From assembly GCA_947629545.1 (NCBI GenBank), contig CANREE010000010.1:1-51132 (forward strand): 51,132 bases of DNA. Reading direction: 5' to 3'. The stretch comes from an uncultured Lachnospiraceae bacterium. Its GTDB lineage: Bacteria > Bacillota > Clostridia > Lachnospirales > Lachnospiraceae. The notes beneath the pieces are model-generated. The model worked only from the letters and a program-made list of their open reading frames with translations. It did not search any database and was not told the origin of the DNA. This document shows, piece after piece, positions 1-9,651 of the stretch; position 1 is the first letter of the stretch, and every line of letters begins with the position of its first letter. The position numbers and the translations under genes are program-made.

Positions 1-3000
1 TGGTCGATGGAATGGTAGTCAAAATGGGTCGTCACCGTGGTGGTGGTCATGTCGTTGGCGGGCCGCTGCACCGGCGTGAAGGAATCGATCTCCTCCCCGA
101 TGGGAAGGACGATGATGCCGCCGGGGTGCTGCCCGGTGGTGCGGCGGATCCCAACGCAGCCCTGGACGATGCGGTTGATCTCGCAGTTGCGTTTGCGGTC
201 GCCGCGCTCGTCGTAGTAGCGCTTCACATATCCGTAGGCGGTCTTGTCCGCCAGAGTGCCTACGGTTCCAGCCCGGTAGGTCTGGCCCTTTCCGAAGATG
301 ACCTCCGTGTAGTCGTGGGCGTGGCTCTGGTATTCGCCGGAGAAATTCAGGTCGATATCCGGCTCCTTGTCGCCCTTGAAGCCCAGGAACGTCTCGAACG
401 GAATATCATGCCCTTCTTTCTTCAGCTTCGTCCCGCAGACCGGGCAGTCCTTATCCGGCATATCGCAGCCGGACATGCCGGAGAACGCCTTCACCTCCGG
501 CGAGTCGAAGTCGGAGTAATGGCACTTCGGACAGTAATAATGGGGGCTTAACGGGTTTACCTCCGTGATCCCGGCCATCGTCGCCACCAGGGACGAACCG
601 ACGGAACCCCGGGAACCCACCAGATAGCCGTCCTCATTGGACTTCCAGACCAGCTTCTGGGCGATGATGTACATGACGGCGAAGCCGTTGGAGATGATGG
701 AATGAAGCTCCCTCTCCAGCCGCTCGGTCACGATCTCCGGCAGGTTCTCGCCGTAGATCTCGTGGGCCCGGTCGTAGCAGATCTTCCGAAGCGTCTCGTC
801 GGAATCCTCGATGACCGGGGGACATTTATCAGGACGGACAGGGGCGATGCGCTCGCACATGTCCGCGATCTTCCTCGTGTTGGCGACCACCACCTCATAG
901 GCCTTGTCAGGGCCGAGATACTCGAACTCCGCCAGCATCTCCTCGGTGGTGCGCAGGTAAAGCGGCGCCTGGTTGTCGCTGTTTTCGTAGGTGCGGGCAG
1001 CCATGATGATCTTCCGGTAGATCTCGTCCTCCGGATCCAGGAAATGGACGTCGCAGGTGGCGCAGACCGGCTTATCAAACTGCTCTCCCAGGCGGATGAT
1101 CTTCCGGTTCATTTCCTTCAGATCCTCCTCGCTCTTGATCACGCTGTCGTCGTCCTCCAGCATGAACGCGTTGTTGCCCAGGGGCTGGATCTCCAGATAG
1201 TCGTAGAAATTCACGATCTCGCCGATCTGATTGTCAGGCACGCCCCGAAGAAGCGCCTGGTAGAGCTCTCCCGCCTCGCAGGCGGAGCCAATGATCAGCC
1301 CTTCCCTGTATTTTGACAGAAGGCTCTTCGGGATCCTGGGATTGCGGTAGAAATAATCGATATGGGAGCGTGAAACCAGGCGGTACAGGTTGGTCCGCCC
1401 CACGTCGTTCTTCGCCAGGATAATGATATGATGGGACGGCAGCTTCTTCACCCGCTCATCGTCCAGACGGCTCATCTCGTTCAGGGCGTCCACATTGTCC
1501 ACGCCCCGGTTCCGGAGCATTTTTAAGAAAGCCTCGAAGATCTCCGCGGTACAGCCCGCATCGTCCACGGCCCGGTGATGGTTCTCCAGGGAAATGTTTA
1601 ACGCCTTCGCCACCGTGTCCAGCTTGAAACGGCTCAGCTGCGGCAGAAGGAGCCGGGCCAAAGACACCGTATCCAGCACCGTCGGGTCGAACGGCAGACC
1701 CAGCAGCCGGGCGTTGTGGTCGATGAAGCTGACATCGAAGGAGGCGTTGTGGGCCACCAGGGCCGCCCCCTCGCAGAATTTCAAAAACTCCGGCAGCACC
1801 TGATCGATCTTCGGCGCGGAAAGCACCATGGAATCGTTAATGCCGGTCAGCTGCTCAATCCGGAACGGGATCGGCATGTCCGGGTTCACGAAAGTGCTGA
1901 ACTTCTCGGAAATGACGCCGTTTTCTACTTTCACCGCGCCGATCTCGATGATATGGTCGTTTAAGGGACTGAAGCCGGTGGTCTCGATATCGAAGACCAC
2001 GAAGGGATCGTCGAAGCTCTGGCCACGGGGACTTTCCACCAGCTGCTTCATATCGTCCACCAGATAGCCCTCGACGCCGTAAATGATCTTGAAAGTATCG
2101 CCCTTGTCCAGCGCGTGGCTGGCGTCAGGGAAGGCCTGTACCACGCCGTGATCGGTGATGGCGATGGCGGGCATGCCCCATTTCTTCGCACGCTTAATGA
2201 TGTCTCCCACCTCGGAGACGCCATCCATATCGCTCATCTTCGTGTGGCAGTGCAGTTCGACCCGCTTGACGGGGCTGTTATCCACGCGCTTGCCTGTGAA
2301 ATCCTCACATTTCTTAATGCCGACGATGGAGCCTACAGTCAGTTCGCCGTCGAACCGGTCGATCGTGGTCATGCCCTTCAGCTTGATGAAGCTCCCCTTG
2401 ACCACGGCTTTGCCCACGTCCTCCATGGCTTCTTCCGACGCGAACAGCTTCACGGAAATCGTATCGGTGAAATCGGTGATATCGAAGATCACCAGGGTCT
2501 TGCCGCTCTTTAAAAGCCTTTGGTCCGTGGAAATGATCTTGCCTCGGATCGTCACCTCGCCCTGAACGCCGTCGATATCCTTGATATCGAGGAAACCGTC
2601 GTCAAAGTCCCGGCCGTAGAGGACGTCCGGGTTGTCGCTTTTCTTCTGATAAGTGCCCATGCGCGCGCCGCCTTTGAAGCCGGATTTCCGGCGGGAACCG
2701 CCGGATGCGCCGCCGAAACTTGCGCCTGTTGCGCCGCTGCCAAAACTGCCTTTGCGAGCGTTGCTGCCGGCAAATCCGTTGCTGCCGCCGCTGCCGGCGG
2801 CAGACCGGCCGGAGACGCCTTCTGCTGGCTTACCACCGGCGCTGTCCGACACGCCTGCTGCGGCATTAGCTTCATACCGCATCGTACCGAAACTCTCGGC
2901 TGCCGTTTCACCGCCTGCGGCGCCATTCTCCCGTCCGCCGTAAGAAACACCGCTCATGCCTTCCGCAAAGTCAACGGATGCGGTCATCCGCGCATACACA

Positions 3001-3545
3001 TCCGCAGCTTCTGCCTCATCATCCCGCTCCGGCCTCTCCGCCGGTTTCACGAATTCATATTCCACCGTCACCGGGAACCCGCACCGTTCATAGAAGATCT
3101 TTTCCAACACATGCCTTAAATCGCCGGATTTGTCACGGAAGACCGCATTATCTTCCACGGTCAGGCACAGCCTGTTCTCGTCGGGGAACACGAACTCCGC
3201 GTGCCGGAACATATTGTATTCCACAATGCTGTAACGCTTCAGCTCCAGAAGGATACTGTCGCGGTAGACCTTCAGAAGCTTCTCCGGCGTGTACTGTCCG
3301 GAAAGATGGTATTTCTCCATGATCTTAACAGTCAGGCGTTTCTCCGGGAACAACTGATCCACGATGCCCTTTTCCAGCGCCAGGATATTCTTCTTGGCAA
3401 TCAGTCTGGGACTAACGATATAGACGCGAAGAAGACTGCGGTCCCTGGTCGTGGACACGCGTTCCACTTCTACCAGTTTCAGCAGCTCCTTAAACTCCTC
3501 CGCAATATTCAGTTCCGGAAATACTTCCAGAAAATTTTTTCCCAT
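1..3545 (-). CDS. polC: DNA polymerase III PolC-type alpha subunit (3' end beyond window)
   Basis: Replicative DNA polymerase of Gram-positive bacteria with a built-in 3'-5' proofreading exonuclease. About 1,181 residues are present; the finger and C-terminal part is cut off at base 1. The start is the ATG at 3545 (MGKNFLEVFPEL), preceded by a weak GGCGGG ribosome site. Domains seen in order: the N-terminal PolC domain; an Ala/Gly/Ser-rich linker at about residues 197-295; an OB-fold (GEVTIRGKIIS); the PHP start (ELHCHTKMSDMDGV); then the DnaQ-like exonuclease near residue 510 (FVVFDIETTGFSPLNDH), inserted in PHP as is diagnostic of PolC rather than DnaE. It is last in the pyrH-to-ispG gene run, 164 bp after ispG, with no clear terminator between. 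The linker is the odd part; the rest is typical. Confidence 0.97.
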   Translation of the reverse strand, partial: MGKNFLEVFPELNIAEEFKELLKLVEVERVSTTRDRSLLRVYIVSPRLIAKKNILALEKGIVDQLFPEKRLTVKIMEKYHLSGQYTPEKLLKVYRDSILLELKRYSIVEYNMFRHAEFVFPDENRLCLTVEDNAVFRDKSGDLRHVLEKIFYERCGFPVTVEYEFVKPAERPERDDEAEAADVYARMTASVDFAEGMSGVSYGGRENGAAGGETAAESFGTMRYEANAAAGVSDSAGGKPAEGVSGRSAAGSGGSNGFAGSNARKGSFGSGATGASFGGASGGSRRKSGFKGGARMGTYQKKSDNPDVLYGRDFDDGFLDIKDIDGVQGEVTIRGKIISTDQRLLKSGKTLVIFDITDFTDTISVKLFASEEAMEDVGKAVVKGSFIKLKGMTTIDRFDGELTVGSIVGIKKCEDFTGKRVDNSPVKRVELHCHTKMSDMDGVSEVGDIIKRAKKWGMPAIAITDHGVVQAFPDASHALDKGDTFKIIYGVEGYLVDDMKQLVESPRGQSFDDPFVVFDIETTGFSPLNDHIIEIGAVKVENGVISEKFSTFVNPDMPIPFRIEQLTGINDSMVLSAPKIDQVLPEFLKFCEGAALVAHNASFDVSFIDHNARLLGLPFDPTVLDTVSLARLLLPQLSRFKLDTVAKALNISLENHHRAVDDAGCTAEIFEAFLKMLRNRGVDNVDALNEMSRLDDERVKKLPSHHIIILAKNDVGRTNLYRLVSRSHIDYFYRNPRIPKSLLSKYREGLIIGSACEAGELYQALLRGVPDNQIGEIVNFYDYLEIQPLGNNAFMLEDDDSVIKSEEDLKEMNRKIIRLGEQFDKPVCATCDVHFLDPEDEIYRKIIMAARTYENSDNQAPLYLRTTEEMLAEFEYLGPDKAYEVVVANTRKIADMCERIAPVRPDKCPPVIEDSDETLRKICYDRAHEIYGENLPEIVTERLERELHSIISNGFAVMYIIAQKLVWKSNEDGYLVGSRGSVGSSLVATMAGITEVNPLSPHYYCPKCHYSDFDSPEVKAFSGMSGCDMPDKDCPVCGTKLKKEGHDIPFETFLGFKGDKEPDIDLNFSGEYQSHAHDYTEVIFGKGQTYRAGTVGTLADKTAYGYVKRYYDERGDRKRNCEINRIVQGCVGIRRTTGQHPGGIIVLPIGEEIDSFTPVQRPANDMTTTTVTTHFDYHSID

Positions 3546-3709
3546 ATGTATTACCCGCCTGTTTTTCCCATTTGCCTGTATTCACAGATTCCCGTATACT
3601 ATATCTGCGCATTACCATTCATCTGTGTCTGCAGCTGTATACCGGTCTCTTCTGCACATATCCTGTAAGCATACGCAGCCCGTGCATCATCCCACAGCTA
3701 TTCGCCGCA

Positions 3710-4801
3710 TTATTCCATATTTGATTCCTTACCGCAGCCCTGCGCGGCGCTCATCTTCTCCAGCTCTTCCCGCAGCGCCCCCAGAAGTTCTTCCTCGGGC
3801 ATCTTGCGGATGATCTCGCCCTTCCGGAAAAGCAGTCCCTCGCCGTTGCCGCCGGTCACGCCCAGATCCGCCTCTCTCGCTTCGCCAGGACCATTGACCG
3901 CGCAGCCCATGACAGCCACCTTGATATTCAGATGATCAAATTCCGTCACCATCGTCTCCACCCGGTTCGCCAGCCCGATCAGATCGATGCGGGTGCGGCC
4001 GCAGGTCGGACAGGACACCACCTCGATGCCGCCCTGCCGAAGTCCCAGCGTCTTAAGGATCAGCTTCGCCGACTTCACTTCCTCCACCGGATCGCCGGTC
4101 AGGGAGACGCGGATCGTATCGCCGATGCCCTCATGGAGCATGATCCCCAGGCCGACAGCCGACTTGATATTGCCGGAAATGACGGTTCCTGCTTCCGTGA
4201 TGCCGACATGCAGCGGATAATCGGTCTTCTTCGCAATCAGCTCATGGGCCTTCACACACATCATCACGTCCGACGATTTGATGCTGATGACCAGATTGCC
4301 GTAACCCATTTCTTCAATCATACGGACTTTGTCAAGAGCGCTCTCCACCAGTCCCTCGGCAGTGACGCCGCCATATTTCTCAATCAAGGGCTTCTCCAGA
4401 GAACCGCTGTTGACACCGACCCGGATCGGGATCTCCAGCTCCCGTGCCTTATCGACCACAGCCTGCACACGCTCGCGAGAGCCGATATTGCCGGGATTGA
4501 TGCGGATCTTGTCCGCTCCGCACTCCATGGCCGCGATCGCCAGCTTATAATCGAAATGAATATCCGCCACCAGCGGAATATGGATCTGCCTCTTAATCTC
4601 GCGGATCGCCGCGGCCGCCTCCATCGTGGGCACCGCCACGCGGATGATATCGCAGCCGGCCGCTTCCAGCCGCAAGATCTGCTCCACGGTCGCCGCCGCG
4701 TCCTCTGTCTTCGTATTGCACATGGACTGGATCAGGATCGGATGACCGCCGCCGATCACCCGGTCGCCGATGCGGATCTGTCTTGTCTCATTTCTGCCCA
4801 T
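3710..4801 (-). CDS. ispG: 4-hydroxy-3-methylbut-2-enyl diphosphate synthase (MEP pathway)
   Basis: Converts ME-cPP to HMBPP in the non-mevalonate isoprenoid pathway, using a [4Fe-4S] cluster. The protein is 363 residues. The cluster ligands are visible as C265 and C268 in SCPTCGRT and C301 in MGCAVNGPGEARE. The start is placed at MGRNETRQ because an AAAGGAG ribosome site sits about 10 nt upstream; a longer reading from 4834 would put that site inside the gene. The length fits the short bacterial (non-plant) form. It follows rseP after a 127-bp gap and precedes polC. Dxr, an earlier enzyme of the same pathway, is two genes upstream, so the operon carries two MEP steps together with UppS, which uses the pathway's products. 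Confidence 0.96.
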   Translation of the reverse strand: MGRNETRQIRIGDRVIGGGHPILIQSMCNTKTEDAAATVEQILRLEAAGCDIIRVAVPTMEAAAAIREIKRQIHIPLVADIHFDYKLAIAAMECGADKIRINPGNIGSRERVQAVVDKARELEIPIRVGVNSGSLEKPLIEKYGGVTAEGLVESALDKVRMIEEMGYGNLVISIKSSDVMMCVKAHELIAKKTDYPLHVGITEAGTVISGNIKSAVGLGIMLHEGIGDTIRVSLTGDPVEEVKSAKLILKTLGLRQGGIEVVSCPTCGRTRIDLIGLANRVETMVTEFDHLNIKVAVMGCAVNGPGEAREADLGVTGGNGEGLLFRKGEIIRKMPEEELLGALREELEKMSAAQGCGKESNME

Positions 4802-4928
4802 ATTCGGATATTCTCCTTTCGCGTCCGTAATCACGGCCGAATCATTCTCCGGCGGTCCGGTATCCCCACAGCTATCTTCCTGTCAATTCCCGGTTCGCCT
4901 CTCCGCCCGCGCGTCTTTCGGCATAAAT

Positions 4929-5984
4929 TTAATGAAAGAACACATTCGATATATCATTAAACAACACAAATATCATCAGGCACATCAAAAGCGCCATGCC
5001 CACCAGATGCACCAGCCCCTCTTTCTCCCGGTCAACCGGCTTGCCTCGCACGGCCTCGATCAGCATGAATACCAGCCGCCCGCCGTCCAGCGCCGGGATC
5101 GGCAGAAGGTTCATAACGCCAAGGTTCGCGCTGAACAGCACGCAGAGATTGGCTACGCTTAAGAGCATGGTCACAATCCCGTAGGAAATGCTCTCGTCCA
5201 CGGTCTCGTCGACCATCGCCACCATGCGGATTGGCCCCGCCAGATCTTCCGAATGAACCTGACCACCGATCATCATACCGATGCTCTTGATGACTGCTTT
5301 GATCCAGTAGACCACCTCATAGGCCCCATACTTCAATACGTTCAGGAAGCCGCCTGCCGGAACCCGGTAGCCCCTCGTAATAATACCCAGCATATAGGTA
5401 CCTGTTTCTTCACTTACCTTCGGCGTCAGGACCGCAGTTCGCTTCTCCACGGAACCGTCCGCCATCGTGCGCCGGTATTCCACCCGGATCGGGGCGTCGG
5501 TATGCGTCAGCATGAACATGGTCAGATCACGGTAAATGACCACCGGCGTATTGTCCAGCTTCGTAATCACATCGCCGGCCTGCATGCCCTGCTCCTGAGC
5601 GGAGAAACCTTCCTGCACGCCGGTCAGCTCAGGCGCGTCATATCCGACGGAAGCGACTATCACCACTGCAAGCACAAAGGCCAGCAGGAAATTGAAGACC
5701 GGTCCCGCCGCGACAACGGCGATACGGGACCAGACCGGCTTATTATTAAACGCCCTCGGATCCGGATCGGATTCATCCTCGCCCAGCATCATACAGGAAC
5801 CGCCAAAAGGGAACGCCTTAATCGAATAGCGCGTCTCGCCCCAGACCGTGGTCAGAAGCCGCGGTCCCATTCCGATGGAAAATTCCACAACAGCGATGCC
5901 GTTCTTCTTGGCAACGATGAAATGACCGAACTCGTGGATCAGTATGATCAGTCCGAATACAAGGATCGAGATTATCAAACTCAT
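4929..5984 (-). CDS. rseP: RIP metalloprotease RseP (site-2 protease)
   Basis: Membrane-embedded zinc protease that cuts transmembrane substrates such as anti-sigma factors or signal-peptide remnants. The protein is 351 residues. The zinc site is HEFGH at residues 17-21, inside the first membrane helix. A PDZ domain follows at about 110-210 (GFSAQEQGMQAGDVITKLDN). The second metal-binding motif is NLLPIPALDGGR, with Asp about residue 300, in a late helix. The overall helix-HExxH-PDZ-LDG order is that of the RseP/MmpA/YluC family. An AGAAGG ribosome site is about 12 nt before the ATG. Its place between dxr and ispG matches the clostridial order. The actual substrate cannot be told from the sequence. 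Confidence 0.95.
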   Translation of the reverse strand: MSLIISILVFGLIILIHEFGHFIVAKKNGIAVVEFSIGMGPRLLTTVWGETRYSIKAFPFGGSCMMLGEDESDPDPRAFNNKPVWSRIAVVAAGPVFNFLLAFVLAVVIVASVGYDAPELTGVQEGFSAQEQGMQAGDVITKLDNTPVVIYRDLTMFMLTHTDAPIRVEYRRTMADGSVEKRTAVLTPKVSEETGTYMLGIITRGYRVPAGGFLNVLKYGAYEVVYWIKAVIKSIGMMIGGQVHSEDLAGPIRMVAMVDETVDESISYGIVTMLLSVANLCVLFSANLGVMNLLPIPALDGGRLVFMLIEAVRGKPVDREKEGLVHLVGMALLMCLMIFVLFNDISNVFFH

Positions 5985-6150
5985 AGAGATCTATTGCCTT
6001 CTTTCCTTTTACTATTACGATGATTCCCCACAGCCTGCCGTTATCTTGTCTGTTTTTCCCCAGATCCACACAGAAACAGCACCGCCGCGTTCCGGCTGGC
6101 AGAACAGATTCTCACTGCCGCCAGAAGCCATTCTGAGCCGCTGCAAGCTC

Positions 6151-7374
6151 TCAGTACCGCGACCGCAGGAATTCATAAGTTTCCCGCTCCGCCTCAAGAA
6201 TCTGGTTAAGCGTCGGATTCGGAACCGGCTTATGGGCGTCCATGGCGGCTTCGATCATCTCAGTGATCGTCAGATACGGGATCCAGTGATTGATAAACCG
6301 GGCTACCGCATGTTCATTGGCCGCGTTAAAGACCGTCGGCATCGTGCCGCCGGTTTCCGCCGCCCGATACGCCAGCATAAGCGCCCGAAATGTCTCCGTA
6401 TCCGGCTTCTCGAACGCAATCTGCGCAAGCGACCAGAAGTCCAGCCGGTCGCCCCCCAAAAGTCTGCGCTCCGGATAATACAGCGCGTACTGGATCGGAA
6501 GCTTCATATCCGGCGTGCCAAGCTGGGCCAGAACCGCGCCGTCCGCGAATTCAACCATCGAGTGAATGATGCTCTTCGGCTGGATCACCACCTGGATCTG
6601 CGAGACCGGAACGTCGAACAGCCAGCGCGCCTCCATAACCTCCAGTCCTTTATTGACCATCGTAGAGGAGTCGATCGTGACCTTACGGCCCATCGACCAG
6701 TTCGGATGCTTCAGGGCGTCCTCCAGCGTCACGTCCTGAAGCTGCTGCCGCGTATATCCGCGGAACGGACCGCCGGACGCGGTCAGAAGGATCTTCGTCA
6801 GCTGGTTTTTGCTGTGGGATCCTGCGCAGGCAGCTTTCCTCCCGGCACCCCCCGTCTGATTCTCCGCCCAGTCAAGCGGCGGCGCGCCCACCCCAAGCGT
6901 GGTCAGGCACTGGAAAATGGCGCTATGCTCGCTGTCCACCGGCAGGATCCGCACGCCCTTCTCCCTGGCCAGCGGCATGATCAGATGACCCGCCGTCACA
7001 AGCGTCTCCTTGTTGGCCAGGGCGATATCCTTGCCCGCCTCGATTGCGGCGATGGTCGGCCGGATGCCGATCATTCCCACGACGGCCGTCACAACAGTCT
7101 GCGCCGAAACTTCCGTGGCCGCCTCGATCAGGCCGTCCATGCCGGAAACCACCTTCACCGGCAGATCCGCCACGGCCATCTTAAGTTCTTCCGCCTTCCG
7201 CTCATCCCAGACGCAGGCGATCCGCGGCCGAAACTCGCGGATCTGCTTTTCCAGCGCGACAATGTTATGATTGGCGGCCAGAGCTGTCACCTGTATGTCT
7301 CCGTTGCTTCTTACGATGTCAAGCGTCTGGGTTCCGATGGAGCCGGTGGAACCCAGAACCGATATTTTCCTCAT
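6151..7374 (-). CDS. dxr: 1-deoxy-D-xylulose 5-phosphate reductoisomerase
   Basis: Makes MEP from DXP with NADPH, the first committed MEP-pathway step. The start is taken as the ATG giving MRKISVLGSTGSIGTQTLD, the canonical N-terminal nucleotide-binding motif. A GTG at 7422, overlapping the cdsA stop, is possible but would add 16 residues not seen in the family, and the ribosome site before 7374 is weak. NADPH loop GSTGSIG, metal/substrate segment DSEHSAIFQCL (about 148-157), LLTASGGPFR (about 196-205) and DSSTMVNKGLEVMEA are all present. At 407 residues it is slightly long, because about 30 Gly/Ala-rich residues (about 161-190) are inserted between the SEHSAIFQ and TASGGPFR segments. Confidence 0.95.
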   Translation of the reverse strand: MRKISVLGSTGSIGTQTLDIVRSNGDIQVTALAANHNIVALEKQIREFRPRIACVWDERKAEELKMAVADLPVKVVSGMDGLIEAATEVSAQTVVTAVVGMIGIRPTIAAIEAGKDIALANKETLVTAGHLIMPLAREKGVRILPVDSEHSAIFQCLTTLGVGAPPLDWAENQTGGAGRKAACAGSHSKNQLTKILLTASGGPFRGYTRQQLQDVTLEDALKHPNWSMGRKVTIDSSTMVNKGLEVMEARWLFDVPVSQIQVVIQPKSIIHSMVEFADGAVLAQLGTPDMKLPIQYALYYPERRLLGGDRLDFWSLAQIAFEKPDTETFRALMLAYRAAETGGTMPTVFNAANEHAVARFINHWIPYLTITEMIEAAMDAHKPVPNPTLNQILEAERETYEFLRSRY

Positions 7375-7418
7375 AAATGTTCCCGCTTTCTCATTCTGTG
7401 TCGCCCGCATCTCTCTCG

Positions 7419-8219
7419 TCACCGCAGGAAAGTAATCGCGAAATAAATCGCCGGCGCCGTAAAGATCATGCTGTCAAACCGGTCCAGCACGCCGCCGTGG
7501 CCGGGAATCAGATGGCCGTAATCCTTCACATCATGGTTCCGCTTGATCGCCGACGCCGCCAGGTCCCCCACCTGGGAAATGACCGCAGCGATGGCGCAGG
7601 CCGCGGCACAGGCCAGCATCGGATTGCCGACCTCTGCCATGTTGCCGCCCAGAAGCTTCGCATAAAGCAGTCCCAGAACTGCCGAGCCGGCTACGCCACC
7701 GACGGCGCCTTCCACGGACTTCTTCGGACTCACGACCGGCGCCAGCTTATGCTTACCGATCAGCATCCCCACGCAGTAGGCGCAGGTATCGCAGCCCCAG
7801 GAGCTGATGAAGATCAGCCAGACCAGATACTTGCCGTCCGCCATCCGCCGCACCAGATACAGATACGACAGCATCATCGCCACATAGAAAACGCCGAAAA
7901 ATGCCGCCGTGATTTCTTCCGTCTTATATTTCGGAAATGTGAACACATAGACGGCCATCAGAAGCATCAGGGCGCCGATCGCCATCAGCGTCACGTATTT
8001 TTCCCAGCCCATCCAGAGAAGGACATAATAATAGACCGCCGCGCCGTAACCGATCACCGCCAGAGGCGTCTTTTCGATCTTCAGGACCCGGTACAGTTCA
8101 AAAAGTCCTATCATGGAGATCAGTGCCGTTACGGCAAACAGCAGATTCCCGCCTGCCCCCACCACAAGGACCGCCAGGATTACCAGGACGATCCCGCTGA
8201 TCAGACGTGTCGCAAACAT
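7419..8219 (-). CDS. cdsA: Phosphatidate cytidylyltransferase
   Basis: Integral membrane enzyme that makes CDP-diacylglycerol from phosphatidate and CTP, the branch point of phospholipid synthesis. The protein is 266 residues with about eight hydrophobic segments. The family signature lies at the C-terminal end, reading SQVGDLAASAIKRNHDVKDYGHLIPGHGGVLDRFDSM, with the conserved acidic and lysine/histidine residues intact. The gene sits between uppS (11 bp upstream) and dxr, as in most Firmicutes. The stop codon overlaps a possible GTG start of dxr, which suggests translational coupling. No unusual features. Confidence 0.96.
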   Translation of the reverse strand: MFATRLISGIVLVILAVLVVGAGGNLLFAVTALISMIGLFELYRVLKIEKTPLAVIGYGAAVYYYVLLWMGWEKYVTLMAIGALMLLMAVYVFTFPKYKTEEITAAFFGVFYVAMMLSYLYLVRRMADGKYLVWLIFISSWGCDTCAYCVGMLIGKHKLAPVVSPKKSVEGAVGGVAGSAVLGLLYAKLLGGNMAEVGNPMLACAAACAIAAVISQVGDLAASAIKRNHDVKDYGHLIPGHGGVLDRFDSMIFTAPAIYFAITFLR

Positions 8220-8229
8220 ACGTCTCCTC

Positions 8230-8946
8230 CTACTTGCGGCCGCCGAAGCGCCGCTCCCTTTGATTATACGCCGCGATGGCTTTTTCTAATTCTTCCTGAT
8301 TGAAATCCGGCCACAGGCAGTCGGTCACATAAAGCTCCGTATAAGCCAGCTGCCACAGCAGATAGTTCGACAGCCGCAGTTCCCCGCTTGTCCGGATCAT
8401 CAGGTCCGGATCCGGGATATCCGCCGTATCCAGATAGCCCGCGAACGAAGCCTCGGTAATGTTCGATACATCCAGACCGTTTTCACGATAGTCTTTCACA
8501 AGCTTCCGCGCGGCCCGGACGATTTCATCCCTGCCGCCGTAATTGATGGCTACCACGAACGTCAGGCCTGTGTTGTCCTTCGTGCTCTCCACCATACGAT
8601 CGATACCGGCGATGATATCCGGCGCGAACCGGCTCTTCTCACCGATCATCCGCACGCGGACATTGTTATCGTTCGCAATCTTGATGATGCGCACCATATA
8701 GTACCGGAACAGGTTCATCAGCGCCCCGACTTCCTCCTCCGAGCGCTTCCAGTTCTCCGTGGAGAAGCCGTACACGGTGAAGTACATAAGCCCCATGCGT
8801 GCCGCCGCCTCCACCATCTTCTCCAGCGTCTCGCAGCCGGCCTTATGCCCCATGGCGCGGGGTACGCCGTGGCGGGCCGCCCAGCGGCCGTTGCCGTCCA
8901 GAATCACCGCCACATGGCGCGGCAGCGTCATATCTTTCAATTCCAT
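8230..8946 (-). CDS. uppS: Undecaprenyl diphosphate synthase (cis-prenyltransferase)
   Basis: Condenses farnesyl-PP with isopentenyl-PP to make the C55 lipid carrier for peptidoglycan and other wall polymers. The catalytic motif HVAVILDGNGRWAARHG lies near residue 10, with the essential Asp. The C-terminal substrate-binding segment DLMIRTSGELRLSNYLLWQLAYTELY is complete. The start is the ATG of MELKDMTLPRH because a strong TTGGAGGATAT ribosome site immediately precedes it; the open frame extends 35 codons further upstream without a comparable site. This gives 238 residues, normal for the family. It lies 122 bp after frr and 11 bp before cdsA. Confidence 0.97.
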   Translation of the reverse strand: MELKDMTLPRHVAVILDGNGRWAARHGVPRAMGHKAGCETLEKMVEAAARMGLMYFTVYGFSTENWKRSEEEVGALMNLFRYYMVRIIKIANDNNVRVRMIGEKSRFAPDIIAGIDRMVESTKDNTGLTFVVAINYGGRDEIVRAARKLVKDYRENGLDVSNITEASFAGYLDTADIPDPDLMIRTSGELRLSNYLLWQLAYTELYVTDCLWPDFNQEELEKAIAAYNQRERRFGGRK

Positions 8947-9068
8947 ATATCCTCCAACCCATGAAAACCTGTCCCCGGATCCGTAAACCGGCACAGGCCG
9001 GATACCAACGCCGGGAACAGGCTTTCGGATAAAAGGGGCAGGAAATCCCACCCCTGATTCTCGGACGA

Positions 9069-9626
9069 TCAGACCGTCATGATCTCCTTGGTCTTGGCCT
9101 CCACTGCCTTGTCCACCTTCTCGATCATCTTATCGGTCAGCTTCTGCATCTTTGTCTCCGCCAGCTTCTGGTCATCCTCGGAGAACTCGCCGTTCTTCTC
9201 AAGCTTCTTAAACGTCTCATTCGCATCCCGGCGGATGTTGCGGATCGCTACTTTGGCGGCTTCTCCTTTCTTCTTCACGTCCTTGGACAGATCCTTCCTG
9301 CGCTCCTCTGTCAGTTCCGGGAAGACCAGACGGATCACGGAACCGTCATTGTTCGGATTGATCCCCAGATCCGAAGTTTGGATGGCCTTGCAGATATTCT
9401 TGATCAGGCTCTTCTCCCAGGGCGCGATCACAATCATACGGGCTTCCGGCACGGAGATGTTGCCCACCTGCTGGATCGGCGTCGGCGTACCATAATAATC
9501 CACCTTGATCTTATCAAGCACATGCGGGTTGGCACGGCCTGCGCGGATACCTGCATAGTCCTCCTGCAGAACGCTCAGCGTCTTCTCCATCTTCTCCTCA
9601 TACTGCTTCAGTTCGTCGTCCAACAT
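9069..9626 (-). CDS. frr: Ribosome recycling factor
   Basis: Splits post-termination ribosomes together with EF-G. The protein is 185 residues, the normal length. The conserved three-helix and beta domains are recognisable from AGIRAGRANPHVLDKIKVDYYGTPTPIQQVGNISVPEARM and from ELTEERRKDLSKDVKKKGEAAKVAIRNIRRDAN. A clear GGAGGGG ribosome site precedes the ATG. It starts 25 bp after pyrH, an almost universal bacterial pairing, so the two are surely co-transcribed. Confidence 0.98.
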   Translation of the reverse strand: MLDDELKQYEEKMEKTLSVLQEDYAGIRAGRANPHVLDKIKVDYYGTPTPIQQVGNISVPEARMIVIAPWEKSLIKNICKAIQTSDLGINPNNDGSVIRLVFPELTEERRKDLSKDVKKKGEAAKVAIRNIRRDANETFKKLEKNGEFSEDDQKLAETKMQKLTDKMIEKVDKAVEAKTKEIMTV

Positions 9627-9651
9627 AAATATACCCCTCCTGTATGATTAT

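Noticed and set aside
3932-4960. Long plus-strand open frames opposite ispG, dxr, cdsA, serS, priA, murE, fhs, glxK and the antiporter genes
   Set aside because: They mirror GC-rich minus-strand genes, are His/Arg/Gln-rich, lack ribosome sites and family motifs; they are antisense shadows.
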